Shown here: in pieces, positions 39,101-50,500 of the stretch
Layout: every line of letters begins with the position of its first letter
Position numbering within the stretch: the first letter of the stretch is position 1
NCBI GenBank assembly: GCA_045637805.1
Contig: JAZUAE010000014.1
Coordinates: 73,476 to 137,475 of the forward strand
Origin: CAKVLG01 sp045637805
GTDB taxonomy: Bacteria; Bacillota; Clostridia; Christensenellales; UBA1242
Direction of reading: 5' to 3'
Length of the DNA: 64,000 bases
Notes under the pieces: generated by a model
What the model was told of the DNA's origin: nothing
The model's input: the letters and a program-made list of their open reading frames with translations, nothing else
Databases searched by the model: none
Translations under genes and position numbers: made by a program

Positions 39101-41737
39101 TATAATAACCCTGATGATTCTTGGAAACCAAGTAGTGATGAAGCAATAAAAGATTTCTTAATAAATGGTTGGTTCTATTTATATGAAGATGAAACCTTTG
39201 ATACTTACAGCGAGTTAGAGTATTACATAAATGATGCTGATGCAATAACGGATTACAATGATTACGTTGTTCAAATTTCATTTGTTAATAAAAGACCGAA
39301 TGATCCTATATGGACACTTGACTGTGAACTTGATTTAAGTGCCTTTTCAAACGATAATGTAGCTTTACGTTTTCATTTGGCACCTATAATGAAAGTGGCT
39401 ACTAATAAAGTTGTTGAATCATTTGAAGATGGAACATTCTTTATGGATTATAATTTCACAAAAGCTGGTCCAAGGCTTAATACTGTGTACAATATGTGGT
39501 TAATGGATTTTTTAATACTTGCTTTCGCAGCAGTGCTTTTATTAAAGACGCTTGGAACAGCTGTTTGGGGATTAATAAGCCGCATTTATGAGATTACTAT
39601 TTATTTTATTATAATGCCTGGTATTGCCGCTATGCTTCCACTTGACAGTGGTGATGATAAATTTAATAATTGGCGTAAAAATCTGATCAGTAAAGTTCTT
39701 GCAACTTATGGTGTAATGATCGGTTTAAATGTGTTCTTTATATTAGTAGAGCCTATCAAACAAGCGTCAAAACTCTTTAACGCTGAAGATATGGCTAGAA
39801 TGACATCAGGTATTGGTAGAATTTTGTCTGGTAGTGCAGAACTTTTAAACAAAATTGTATTTATTTTGTTTCTACTTGTAGCATTTACTATGATTAATAC
39901 AGCTCCAAAAATTATTTCAGAATTAGTTGGAGCAAAAGATAATGATATACTCAAGAAAGGCAATGATACTAGAGATGCTGTAAATAAAAATAAAGAACAG
40001 GTTGGCAAGGTAATTTCTGGACAAGAAGCTTTGGAAACTGGTAAAAATTTCATAGGAGATATACCGAAATTTATACCAGGATCTGCATTGGTTAAAGAAG
40101 GGGCTAAAATAGGAGCTAAAGGATTAAAGAAAGGATTTAAAGGACTAAGAGATATATGGAATGGCAATGTTGGTGAATCGCAAGAAAGTGAAAAACCAAG
40201 GGATCCTGGAGTTCGAAATGATCCAGGAGAAGAAGTATCTGATTCAGAGCCATCTGCAACACCAGTATTTGAGGCTCCAACAGAAACCGATCCAAATCCT
40301 GTTACAACAGAGCCTTCAACAACGAAAGAATCAGAATCAACTTCTGCTGAACCAACGCAAGAAGCTCCAACAGGTAAAGAATCGGATAAAGTACAAACTT
40401 CTGCTGAACCAACGCAAGAAGCTCCAACAAGTAAAGAATCGGATAAAGTACAAACATCTGATGTGTCAAATAAAGAAACACCTAATAACGATGGTAGAAT
40501 ACAAGAGGAACCTCTCTTTGGTAATACTCCACCAAAATCAGGTGCAATTCAAGAAGAACCTCTTAATTTAAATGCAAATAATGATAATGTTGAAAAAACA
40601 AATGAAAACAACAACTCAAATGTAACAAATAAGAAGCATTCATTTGGTGGAAATAAAAAGCAACAACGTTTAAAAGAATTAGAAAAAATGAAGAAAGCAA
40701 ATAAAGCTGTTAAAATGTCTGATGTTGAGGTTGGTAACATCATTGACGCTTCAAATATACCAGGTGCAATTCAAGAAGAATCTTTAAATTTAGGTGGTAA
40801 ACCTGATGCTGTTGAACAACAAGTAAACAAATCTGGCAAGAACAATAAAAAGTTTACAAAAAGCAATAAGCCAAAGATGTCTAGAAAAGAAAAGAAGGCC
40901 CTAAAAAAATCTATTGAAAACGCAAATAAAAAGGCAGCTAATAGTGCGAAAAAAGACATTGAAGTTAAGAAAGAACCACCAGTGTTAGTTCCTAATGATA
41001 TAAAAGAAGAGCCACTTAATATAAATACTGAATCTGTTATAAGTGAGAAAAAGGACAACAATAAAAATAGCGTTGAAAAACCATTGAAAGAGAATGGTGT
41101 AAAAGCATCATCTAAAGGTACTGACGTAAAAGAAGGTGGTAAAGCGGAACCTATCGCAGCTGATACGAACTCTGAAGTTACAAAGAATAAAAAACCTGTT
41201 AAGGCTGTTGCTGAAACGAAAAATAGAAAACAAAGTGATCAGGGCGAAAACGAAAAGGTTAAACCAAAAATATCTCGAAAAAGACCTATTAAGACTCCAA
41301 ATGTAAAGGCTAAGGCTGATAAGAACGCTGAAACTAAAAAGAATAAAAAACCTGTTAAGGACTCTAAGGGGCAGGTAAATGCTAAAAAAGAGGCTATTGC
41401 AGTTAAAACGAAAGCTGAAGATAAAAAATCAATAGGTAGAAAGCCAAGAGAAGATAAAAAGGTTGATATAAAACAAAGAAAGCTTGATATTAAATACATG
41501 AAAAAACAAGATGATATTAATAATCTTAAACAAGATTTAAAAACCTTATGGAGCAAAAAACAAGACAACCGTTCTACCGGTGTGGATTCAAGAAAACTTG
41601 ATGCTCAAATCGACAAAAAATTTGCAAACCTTATGGGTAACATTGAAAAGCAAGAAAAAATCAAAGCTAGACAAGAAGCAAATAGAAGACGTCGAGAAAG
41701 ACGAATGAAAGAGTCTGAGGACAAAAAACAAACTTAG
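36149..41737 (+). CDS. Giant VirB6-like membrane protein 1
   Basis: 1862 residues in four parts. (1) N-terminal membrane helices (about 35-68, 107-129, 153-174) ending with GGQVFVASSYGANKYRNYG (192-210), a motif shared with two other genes in the locus. (2) A ~900-residue outer region rich in Tyr, Asn and Asp (about 200-1110), no recognised domain. (3) A C-terminal membrane cluster (about 1116-1270; MWLMDFLILAFAAVLL, WGLISRIYEITIYFIIMPGIAAMLPL, YGVMIGLNVFFILV) like VirB6/TrbL polytopic proteins. (4) A ~590-residue cytoplasmic tail, Lys/Glu/Pro rich, with a 19-residue tandem repeat and four IQEEPL-like motifs, ending in a basic coiled coil. VirB6 proteins form the inner-membrane channel base of type IV systems. 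The size far exceeds usual VirB6 (~300) and Tn916 Orf15 (~750). Confidence 0.8.
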   Translation: MFKISILNKLISILGVSTISADRTYDWWTPLKQGAFKALVTIFDLLVNAAYYVLKFILNIVDLLQYFVKRLVGLDFWGTELVNDPNVSYLDHDIVFRFIKNDTVQRVFTYMLGIFVVLLIVFTIIAIIKSEYSYATGSAKDNSKKGIVGKSLRAILMVILVPILLIVGIMASNAVLQGIVNAFNLNRDITFGGQVFVASSYGANKYRNYGNGEYRLPTSTSIVLYYSTDGSGNIISNTISTEYSRDKKSIEFNTSVPDVNPMNYGKKKKVTGFSFKRPSSNAANNSSTKNNPTYFWKAYHEGQYGEQEQTVQYEILKYYLKDIMHYTDVKEYKDVSLHDLDGSHELIGYIYNSWLFNEYMTQVMSFEDSVVSTRVGFTSSYGTRYDSALTYKNNQVWAERYDGGEEGFVALRSEYKVMGDFMDFMVENNLSCSIVDITNNEIDWSKVPTEISRYYNTLDNKINQFMVEYVNEGYVVYTPRWNKESELEGSIYIMCYKDINTKKYVPVLANTVQEVQLATINGVAAGTDTYKFESDSLGSKYTGFIIARGGFTGENKSFADADYPTYISATTTLKNENGLIAEVKLTDAYKVDTTFTYAEFDFIKVIGGEGYLPNRIETNAFIEKIEDDTEIPNKANSYYYYYQWKDDRPLTLKDEINNINETVKVGVNGREKPFKDVFYYDPDTPANTADDISWEVTGYSYVNEYGNNVYGFTAEIDGSVRGFLLEHDAETNTLSFIRCDDFYYVYWNDEDGGYYYLFQDGTFQPDIDPYTNDKGEKVDVAIFNFYNMTLEGVEEDDTDVKTATYSVEGFVYNSSYVAKLAIYNPSDLGAADYIVDGKNYYNTNRFYDTALIFDKKCDGFIYKIDYYNFYTFKNLNGEIKTYNYKSSDNPNTIADERIENATPLKSKTGRVMFSDIRLERWESGSNYKFPKTITFSDPHIVFYLDSSLSAERLYSEGKISLENGDYEALLEKAAEWNETNFIPLYNNPDDSWKPSSDEAIKDFLINGWFYLYEDETFDTYSELEYYINDADAITDYNDYVVQISFVNKRPNDPIWTLDCELDLSAFSNDNVALRFHLAPIMKVATNKVVESFEDGTFFMDYNFTKAGPRLNTVYNMWLMDFLILAFAAVLLLKTLGTAVWGLISRIYEITIYFIIMPGIAAMLPLDSGDDKFNNWRKNLISKVLATYGVMIGLNVFFILVEPIKQASKLFNAEDMARMTSGIGRILSGSAELLNKIVFILFLLVAFTMINTAPKIISELVGAKDNDILKKGNDTRDAVNKNKEQVGKVISGQEALETGKNFIGDIPKFIPGSALVKEGAKIGAKGLKKGFKGLRDIWNGNVGESQESEKPRDPGVRNDPGEEVSDSEPSATPVFEAPTETDPNPVTTEPSTTKESESTSAEPTQEAPTGKESDKVQTSAEPTQEAPTSKESDKVQTSDVSNKETPNNDGRIQEEPLFGNTPPKSGAIQEEPLNLNANNDNVEKTNENNNSNVTNKKHSFGGNKKQQRLKELEKMKKANKAVKMSDVEVGNIIDASNIPGAIQEESLNLGGKPDAVEQQVNKSGKNNKKFTKSNKPKMSRKEKKALKKSIENANKKAANSAKKDIEVKKEPPVLVPNDIKEEPLNINTESVISEKKDNNKNSVEKPLKENGVKASSKGTDVKEGGKAEPIAADTNSEVTKNKKPVKAVAETKNRKQSDQGENEKVKPKISRKRPIKTPNVKAKADKNAETKKNKKPVKDSKGQVNAKKEAIAVKTKAEDKKSIGRKPREDKKVDIKQRKLDIKYMKKQDDINNLKQDLKTLWSKKQDNRSTGVDSRKLDAQIDKKFANLMGNIEKQEKIKARQEANRRRRERRMKESEDKKQT
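40340..40453 (+). repeat. 57-bp tandem repeat (two copies) inside giant protein 1
   Basis: 40340-40396 and 40397-40453 differ at one base and encode 19 residues twice (TSAEPTQEAPTGKESDKVQ). It lies in the disordered cytoplasmic tail; copy number may vary between strains. Confidence 0.9.
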
Positions 41738-41741
41738 ATGA

Positions 41742-41764
41742 AGGGCAGGGCTCCGCCCAGCCCT
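41742..41764 (+). other. GC-rich intercistronic hairpin
   Basis: AGGGCAGGGC (41742-41751) / GCCCAGCCCT (41755-41764), loop TCC, one central A-A mismatch. No T run follows, so it is not a normal terminator. It stands out in very AT-rich DNA, between giant gene 1 and the VirB4 gene, and may block RNA decay or adjust downstream expression. Confidence 0.65.
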
Positions 41765-41792
41765 CCACTAAGAATTAAACTAGGAGAAATTT

Positions 41793-44555
41793 ATGGGAAG
41801 ATTAATACCAAAAAATACGAGAGTTAAAACACAGTTTTTTAAAAACTTCACCCTGATGGACGGCGTAGTTGCGCTTGTTTTTGTCATTTTGCTCGCTTTA
41901 ACATTGTTTGCGGAGTTAAGTCTTTCTCTTAAACTTGTTATTGTTGTTGCTATTGTAATCTTTGCTGTTGTTATGCTTATGAACCTTTCACCTGAAACTA
42001 GAACATATCAGGTAATAGGTGATATGATTAAATTTGTTTTTGGAATTAAAAAATTCAGAAAAACAGGTCATTCAACAAATAGAAGTGTTGAATCACTTCT
42101 ACCTTATGTAAAACTTAATGAACAAATCTTGAACGAAGGTGAAAAATATAGTGAAAGAAGAATAGGTATTATTGATTATGCTGATTACTATGGTATAGTC
42201 TTTGAAATAAAGTCAATTCAATTCTATATGTTAACACTTGCACGCCAGAATGCGTATATTGATGCTTTTGATAATGCTTTAAAAGTATTGAGTCCAGATC
42301 AGTCAGCTTCTCTTTATAAATTTTCAAGACCAATGGTGTTAGATTCTTATATTGAAAGTGAACTTAATAAACGTGAAGAAATTCTAGAAAACATTAAAAA
42401 TGGCTCTACTAAGCCTGCAGAGGCTAAACCTAGAATCGAAATTGTTGAATCAAGAATTAATTCTCTTGATGCAATGAATGTTGATAAAGATTTTCCTATT
42501 TTAAAGGATCACATGTACATGGTGGTTTACGGAAAATCAGTTAAGGGTTTACTTTCAACTGTAAGTTTTATGGTAGACACTATCCATGGTAATACGAATG
42601 GCGTTCTTGAATGTGAGATCCTTGATCGTAAAGGCGTTGCTATATTCTTGAAAAACTATTATGATTCAGCTTTTGATGAAAGAGAAATTAACGAAATTGA
42701 GCCAAAAGATTATATTGAATGGATTACTCCAAGAGAAGTGTCTTTTTCGGCAACAAAACATTCTATAAATGGCGTTTCACAAACTGCATATATGGTTGCA
42801 GATTATCCTCTTCAGGTACCAAATGCTTGGGGTAGAAATTTCTTTAGTGTTCCTGCAACAAAGGTTTGTGTAAACTTTACTCCAGTATCACAACATGATG
42901 CTGAGCGTCGTTTGGACCGTGCTATCATGGAGATGGAAATCCAGGCGAGTAAACGTGGTAGAGCATCTTCTATGCTTGAAAAAGATACTCACCTTGATAC
43001 TCTTCAAGACTTGTTATCATCTATTAAGACTGGTAATGAGGTCTTGTTTGATACATCTATATATTTAATCGTTGAAGAAGAACATAAAAAATTGCTTCGC
43101 ACTCAACTTATGCGACAAGGTTTTAAGCATGCTGATATGTTCGGTAGACAGTTAGATTGTTTCATAAACGCAAACGTTTCAAGAAGAAATAGTATTAAAA
43201 AATATGAACGCGGTATTAATAGTACTTCCTTTGCAGCAATGTTTCCATTCATATCCGAAGAAATTAACGATCCTAAAGGTTTTTATTTCGGTGTAACAAG
43301 AACGGATCCTGTATTTATTGATTTCTTTAAGCGTGACAAAGAACACGTCAACTCTAACCTCGTTGTTATGGGTAAGTCTGGTTCAGGTAAATCATTCAGT
43401 GTAAAATCAATTCTTTCACACTTAGCGTCAGATAATACAAAAATATTTATTCTTGACCCTGAGCGTGAGTATGACATACTATGTAGAAACCTTAATGGTA
43501 AAGTCGTCGATGTTGGTTCGGCAAAAGAGGGTAGAATTAATCCACTCCAAATCATTACATCTCTTGAAGATGAAGATGAAGAAGGACAAAATGTATCCCT
43601 TGCTTCACACTTGCAGTTCCTTGAAGCATTCTTTAAAATGATCCTTGATGGTATTACAAACGATGCGTTGGAAGTTTTAAACGAATCAATTAAAAATTTA
43701 TATGCTAAATTTAATATTACTGAAAAAACTGATATTAATGAATTAAAACCAAATCAGTTCCCTATAATGCAAGACTTATTTGTTCATGTAGGGGAAGAGT
43801 ATGAGAAGGCTACTGATGAATATCAAAGGAACAACTTAAAGATAATTAAAGTATATTTAAACAAGTTTGCTGAAGGTGGACGAAATAGTTTACTTTGGAA
43901 TGGTTACTCAACAATCACTGCTGAAGAAAACTTTATCGTGTTCAACTTTCAATCATTACTCGCAAACGATAATAACGATATTGCTAACGCGCAAATGATG
44001 CTTATTGTGCGTTGGCTCATGAATGAAATCATTAAAAACAAAGACTTTAATGCTAAATATAAAATTAATAGAAAAGTTGTTGTTGCAATTGATGAAGCAC
44101 ACGTATTTATCGATCCAAAGAAAGACGTTGCGCTTGATTTCATGAAAAACTTAGCAAAGCGTATTAGAAAATACAACGGTATGCAAATCGTTATAACTCA
44201 AAACATAAAAGACTTCGTTGGTACTCCAGAAATTGCTCTTAAGAGTACAGCGATTATTAATGCGAGTCAGTATTCTATGATTTTCAGTCTTGCTCCTCAA
44301 GATATTACCGACCTTGTTAATCTTTATGAAAAATCTGGTCAAATCAATGAAGAGGAACAAAATAAAATTGTATCGAATGCTCGTGGTAGTTGTTTCTTTA
44401 TTAGTGGCCCATACGAGAGAACAAATATTAATGTTATCGTTAATGATAGGATTAAAGATTTGTTTGAGAAACTTCGTACTGATGCATCTTCTGGTCGTGT
44501 ACTTGTTACTGAGGAACCAGAAAAACCAAAAACAAATAATAAAAAATCTAATTAA
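41793..44555 (+). CDS. VirB3-VirB4 fusion ATPase
   Basis: 920 residues. The first ~85 have two membrane helices (about 21-41 and 45-62), matching PrgI/VirB3-like subunits, and run straight into a VirB4/TraC-like ATPase. Walker A is VVMGKSGSGKSFS with the P-loop starting at 527; Walker B is VVVAIDEAHVFID with Asp767/Glu768; QIVITQNIKDFVG and FKHADMFG also fit. This ATPase powers assembly of the pilus or channel. AGGAGAAATTT precedes the ATG. It lies between two giant VirB6-like genes on the same strand, as virB4 and virB6 often do in Gram-positive conjugative systems. Confidence 0.93.
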   Translation: MGRLIPKNTRVKTQFFKNFTLMDGVVALVFVILLALTLFAELSLSLKLVIVVAIVIFAVVMLMNLSPETRTYQVIGDMIKFVFGIKKFRKTGHSTNRSVESLLPYVKLNEQILNEGEKYSERRIGIIDYADYYGIVFEIKSIQFYMLTLARQNAYIDAFDNALKVLSPDQSASLYKFSRPMVLDSYIESELNKREEILENIKNGSTKPAEAKPRIEIVESRINSLDAMNVDKDFPILKDHMYMVVYGKSVKGLLSTVSFMVDTIHGNTNGVLECEILDRKGVAIFLKNYYDSAFDEREINEIEPKDYIEWITPREVSFSATKHSINGVSQTAYMVADYPLQVPNAWGRNFFSVPATKVCVNFTPVSQHDAERRLDRAIMEMEIQASKRGRASSMLEKDTHLDTLQDLLSSIKTGNEVLFDTSIYLIVEEEHKKLLRTQLMRQGFKHADMFGRQLDCFINANVSRRNSIKKYERGINSTSFAAMFPFISEEINDPKGFYFGVTRTDPVFIDFFKRDKEHVNSNLVVMGKSGSGKSFSVKSILSHLASDNTKIFILDPEREYDILCRNLNGKVVDVGSAKEGRINPLQIITSLEDEDEEGQNVSLASHLQFLEAFFKMILDGITNDALEVLNESIKNLYAKFNITEKTDINELKPNQFPIMQDLFVHVGEEYEKATDEYQRNNLKIIKVYLNKFAEGGRNSLLWNGYSTITAEENFIVFNFQSLLANDNNDIANAQMMLIVRWLMNEIIKNKDFNAKYKINRKVVVAIDEAHVFIDPKKDVALDFMKNLAKRIRKYNGMQIVITQNIKDFVGTPEIALKSTAIINASQYSMIFSLAPQDITDLVNLYEKSGQINEEEQNKIVSNARGSCFFISGPYERTNINVIVNDRIKDLFEKLRTDASSGRVLVTEEPEKPKTNNKKSN

Positions 44556-44585
44556 AAACATTTTTAGTACAAAGGAGAATGTTAG

Positions 44586-47500
44586 ATGATTAATTTACTT
44601 TCTAAAATTAATATATCTATACTTGGAAGCAAACTTGCTTCTCTTTCTCCTTTGATGCTAAATACAGTTCAAGGCTTTGATGCAACAACTTTAGTTAACA
44701 CAGGACTTTTATATTTATTTAATATTTTATTGAATTTTATTGTAAAAGTTATATATCATATATGTGCGTTTGTATTAAATATTGTCGATTTCTTTCAGTT
44801 TGTTATCAATAAAATAATAGGGCTTGGCAATGAATATATTGTATTTGACACACAAAACCCATTAATGAAATTATTGTTAAACGACACAGTTTGGAAGGTG
44901 TTTACCTATGTGTTTGGTTTAGCTATTATTTTATTGATAGTATTCACAATTTATGCTATTATTCGTTCTGAATATAGATTTGCAACAGGACAAGAAGGCG
45001 ATAATAACAAGGCAAGAGTTATAGGTCGTTCACTAAGATCTATATCTATTATGGCAATGTTTCCTATAATACTTTTTGGTTCAATAATACTATTGAATTC
45101 TATTTTGTATGGTTTTAACAATGTCTTTATGCAAGCGTCTGGTGATGGCACAATTTCTCTTGGTGGACAAACCTTTACTGCAGCCGCATATAATGCGAAC
45201 AAATATAGAATTTATGCTAAAGGAAATCAAAGAATACCTGTTTTTATCAATTTTGATGATCCTATTCAAAATGGGCAAGCAGATGGCTATACTTCAGAAG
45301 AATTAGCTGATATTTATAAAAGATTCAATATAGATGAAGGCGCAGACCTTCACCACATGTATGCTTATGGCGAATTTGATGCTTGGAAAGATACTATATC
45401 TTACAGAAACTATAAAATTTACAATACAACAAAATATGCAAACCACGAAACATTTATTGCAACTCCAGATCAATACTATGTTATGGCAGATTTTACTGAT
45501 TTTGCAGTAAAAACAGGATTAACTTATACATATAAGAGTGTAAAAGATGATGATATTTCTTGGAAGTATGTGGACGAAACAGTGTTTAATCCAAGAACTT
45601 TAACGCTTTCTATTACTTATCGTGATGCTAATAACATCATTGAAGGTGAAGATTCTGATAGTTATGTAATGGAGATTACTCCATCTTCAATAGATATGAC
45701 TACACCTATTAAAGATGCAATCGCTGCCATTTCTACAATGCTTGCAATAGGTGATTATAGTGATAAAACCTTTAACATTTTAAATCGAGATAATGACTAT
45801 ATTAACTATGTTGAATGGGATACAAGAAAAGTTTGCTTAAAACTTTCTGAAGGCTTTGAGTTAAGTGATTCATCTACTTGGACTGTTTCAGACAGTATCA
45901 TTCTTTATGAATGGAGTAGGTATGATTATAACAATACAATAGAAAGTTATTTAACTATTGATGAATTAAAAACAAATGGTGTTGAACTTGATGCTCAAAT
46001 ACTTACAAAACGTAAATATGAAACAACTCTTTCAAAATATGTTGTGACTGAGGAAGTAGATGTTGTTTTAATTAATAATAACTACTATAAAATTGTTGAG
46101 GCTAAAGACAAAACAAACACTTCAAATTACGACAAAAATGGATCCTTATATTTCTACTTACTTGGATACGATGTGAAAAGTGATAGTGGAATAGATGCTG
46201 ATATCACTTTTGATAGAAACTCACTTGAAAGCATTGAAAAATATGTCGATGATTATATTTATAAATATACGCTTGAACCTGTAGTTGGTCAAAAAGTTCA
46301 CACGGTTAACTATAATGGTAAAGACTATTATATTCTTGAAGATGAATTCCATTCGACAGAAAGTGGTTTAATAAACGATTATAACTGGGACGCTTTCGGT
46401 AAAAACAAAGTACGCAGAATCGTTAAGATTGATGAAAAATACTATTTTTATGAAACAGATATTGAAGTTGATGTATCTGAAACATTCCAGGTAGAAACTT
46501 CTTATTATTACTATGCTCCTGACATTGTTGGAAAAGCTGTTACTGAAATTGAAAAAGGATATTTTGTAACAAGTAATGGTAAATTTGTGCTTTCTGATGA
46601 TGTTGTTCATATGCGTGGGGTTAAAGACAGTGTTGGAACAGTAGATATTGTAGAAGGAACTTATTATAATAGCGAAGAATCATTCCAAGATGTAAAAGCA
46701 AATAAGGAAAATGGAACATTTGAATATATTGATCCAGATACTTTAGAAAAAAATTATACCTTCTATGATGATTTATTATCAAATAATATAAGAACAGTTT
46801 CTTGGCCTGAAAAACTCATATCTGATTTGCAAGTTATATATAAAGATGTTAATCTTGAATTATTAATTTCAAATGGTACATGGCTCACAAAACTTAGTGA
46901 ATTGTCTTCTAATTATTTTGCTTCATCTCTTGGTGTGAATGCACATGCAGCATTTGCAAGTAGTCTTATTCACCCTCTAGGTATGATAATTTCAGAGCTC
47001 ATGCTTGGAATGATTGTTGATGGAAATCCATATTATGATTATAGTGATTTAGTGTTCTCATCAGTTTATGATGAAAGCACGATTAATGGCTTAATTTTAT
47101 CATTGCTCGGTGAAGAAAAGTACTATCAAACAAAACAAGAATTGGCGGGTTTTGTTGAGATATTCAATGGATATTTTGCAAAAATGCTTGATGAAATTGC
47201 TTATGCTGAAAACTTTGATTTAAAAGTAGGCAAAGAGGCAAGTGTTCAATTATTTACATATAAGGCATATTTAGCAAGCGTACTCCTATCTGACGACTGT
47301 GCTAGATACTTTACAGATCTAGCTCTTATGATTGTGGCTCAAAATGATTTTATTGTTCAAATAGAAAATGAGATTGGTGATTACACTGAAAAGCCATTAG
47401 AAAATATAAACTTTAAAGTGGCTGGACAAAAATTCACTGAAATTTTAGATGGTATAATGTCAATATTTACAAATGCTCAGGATAATGAGGTTTTCCGAGT

Positions 47501-50500
47501 GTTTGCTACATACCTTGGTGCATTCATTGATGCCGAGGGTAGAGTACTTGGATATGATGAAAATGTAAACATGTCCCTTGATGATAGTGAGATTACTATC
47601 GATTACGATAATAATGGTTCAGTAGATGTCAATGAAAAAGAAACTGCAAAATTAGCATGGGAAACATCAAGCAATGCTGATCAATTCAAATATTATTATG
47701 ATAGAAGATATACAATACTATCTGGTACAAATGATATTACTGGTTTATCTACAAAAGTTGGCAGCTTAGCTGCGGTTATGGAAAGTCTTAATGATTATAG
47801 AATTGTTCATCTTCTCTCTCAAGATCCAGATACTTACGAAAAATTAACAATTAGACAAGCTGCAACTAAATATTCTATAGAATGGGATTCTATTGAAAAT
47901 GACCTTCTGTTAAAAATGGTAAAAGACTATATTTTATTTAAAACTGAAGGTGTTTGGACGAAAAACGCAATTACTGGTAAATATATTTTTACAACAAGTG
48001 ACGATGACAAACAATATCTAAAGGACTATGAATATATAATTAACGACTTCACGTTTGAAGATCTTAGCGCTTATATGAGTTTCTCTAGATTAAATTGTAA
48101 AGACAATGATTATAGGGTTACAAATTCCGATGGCGATTGCAAATGGTGTGGTGGTGATGGTGAAGTGTCATTTTGTGAACACTCGGACGGCGACATTGAC
48201 GGCGTATGTGATAAGTGTCAACTTTGTATAGGCGCCCATACTGATGAAGATAATGCATCAGCTGATCATGACGGTATATGTGATAGATGTGGATATTCAG
48301 TTGATTTTGTTATGAGTAATGAATCTACAAATTGTGCTGCGTGTTCTCCAGTTGAAGGGTGCGGTCATAACAACTGTTATTCACCGGTTTGTAACTGGAA
48401 CGTGTTAAGCAAAAAAGTAGATTATATAAACAAAGTACTTTCTTGTGTGAAAGATGCTCTTAAAGACAACTATTTTAATGGTAAACCGAATGAAGAATAT
48501 AGGGTTGAAGATTTTGGTTATTTTAATGATGATGCTGATAATAACTTCCTAGTTGACTTATACGACAAGTACACAACTGGTGGTAATTGGCTCAACATTG
48601 CGTATATGAATGACTTTATTACAACTCAAACATTGGCAGATGGTTTGTTCAAATATTATATAGGTCATGCTGTAAAAGTTTATTTTGATGAGTATTCAGC
48701 AAGCACGGAATTTACAATCTCAGTTAGAAACAAACAATATTCGGTTGGTAAATTGTTTACAAATGCTAAGCTTGCAGAGTATGTTCTTGGTGCAAAATTC
48801 TTAAAATTGAATGGTTTAGATACGGTATATGTAGATGATGATTATGCTGGTATGATTCAATTTGAAGAATGTAAAGAAACGCATACTCATGGTACATGTA
48901 TTATAGATCATACACATGATGGTGATTCTTGCAAGTATATTTGTAAAGGAAACTCAAGTGTTGGTTATTTACTAGATGATGATGGAAAAGTTATTATAAA
49001 ATCATCATGGGGAAAAATTAAAGATTTCTTAGTTGAATTTGGTCAGATTTGTATGGACATATATTCAATGACAAGCTATTCTGCGCTAATGGTTAATTCA
49101 ATAGATAATGTCACATTTGAAAATAATCCATATCTTGCAGACCTCGTTGTGAAGTATATATTTGATGAGGGATTACTTAGTGCGGATACTGCTATGAGAC
49201 TTGGTATGACTACTGGAAACAATGTGGGTGATCCATACTGGGTTACAGATAGAACAGGAAAACTTTATCGTGTAGAAAATGGTGGATTTAATACATACTC
49301 AGCGTTAGATGAAAATGTGTCAGACAATCAAAAGCAGATATCTTTAAATAGATTACAAAATGTCATGGAATATCTATTAAACACAACTGATAATGTTGAA
49401 CATTTTGATTATGTCGATTACAAGAAAATGTCGCTCAAAGAGCTCAGAATTTCATGCTTGAACTATTTATCAAATTACATAGAGCCTGAAGGTATCGATC
49501 CTGAAGCGTCACAAGCAGCATATTTGATAGTATTCTATTTGGCAAACGCTAATTGGACAGTGGCATCAGATTCGCCAGCTGTTGATTATAAAAACTGGTA
49601 CACTTTAGCAGATAAAGATCCAACTTCAAATAATAAAACGACGTATGCTAGAATTACAGGCATAAGCGAGACTTCACAGAGTGTTGGTTCTGTGATGAGA
49701 CTAGCTGGAATCGAGAATAGACCTATCGAAGATCTTATTGGATTAGAATATTCTATCAATATTAATTATCGTGGCATAGATGAACAATTTGGTGATGTGT
49801 TTATTCTTTGTACATACAATGAAGAATCAAGACAGTATTTACCTATACTTACAACAAATAGAACAAATCTCGATAATGATATCGATGCAGACTTAGCAAG
49901 GTTTAAAGATAGTGATGGTAATCTTCCAAATGATGATCAAAACTATTTGAAAATAATGAAGACAAATGCTGTAGATTTTAATTTCAAAAATATACAGGCG
50001 AGTGATGATATAAAAGGTCTGGAGTCTTGTTATCCAATCATTGCGAGGGGACCACTCGATGATAATGGATTCCCAACAGCAATTAAGATTGTTGATGGAA
50101 ATGTTGTTTTCTACAGAGAGGATACATATTTTTTAAATACGTCAAGATTTAAAATTGAAAAATATTTCTTAGCAATAGATACAATAGATACAGATGGTAA
50201 TTTGATAAGTTGGGCAGTAAATGGTATAACCAAAGCTATTACAGGTAAAACTTTAGCACAACATATTGTTGAAGCTGTGCCAAGAATTAAAATAGAATCA
50301 TATATAGATTACGCAATCGGTGTGAGAACACAGGTTGTTGATACTGTTGATGACGCAACTTGTCATTTGGATTATAATTTCTATGCGTTTAACGTGGACT
50401 CTATGCCTATAGATGTATTATATGATCTAAATAAACTCAATGTAATAATTTTAATTACAGCAGTATCATTGTTATTTGGTATGTTATTCAGGGCATTCTG

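Noticed and set aside
39090..39281. Minus-strand His-rich frame inside giant gene 1
   Set aside because: Shadow frame with no ribosome site; the plus-strand frame is open over 5.5 kb.
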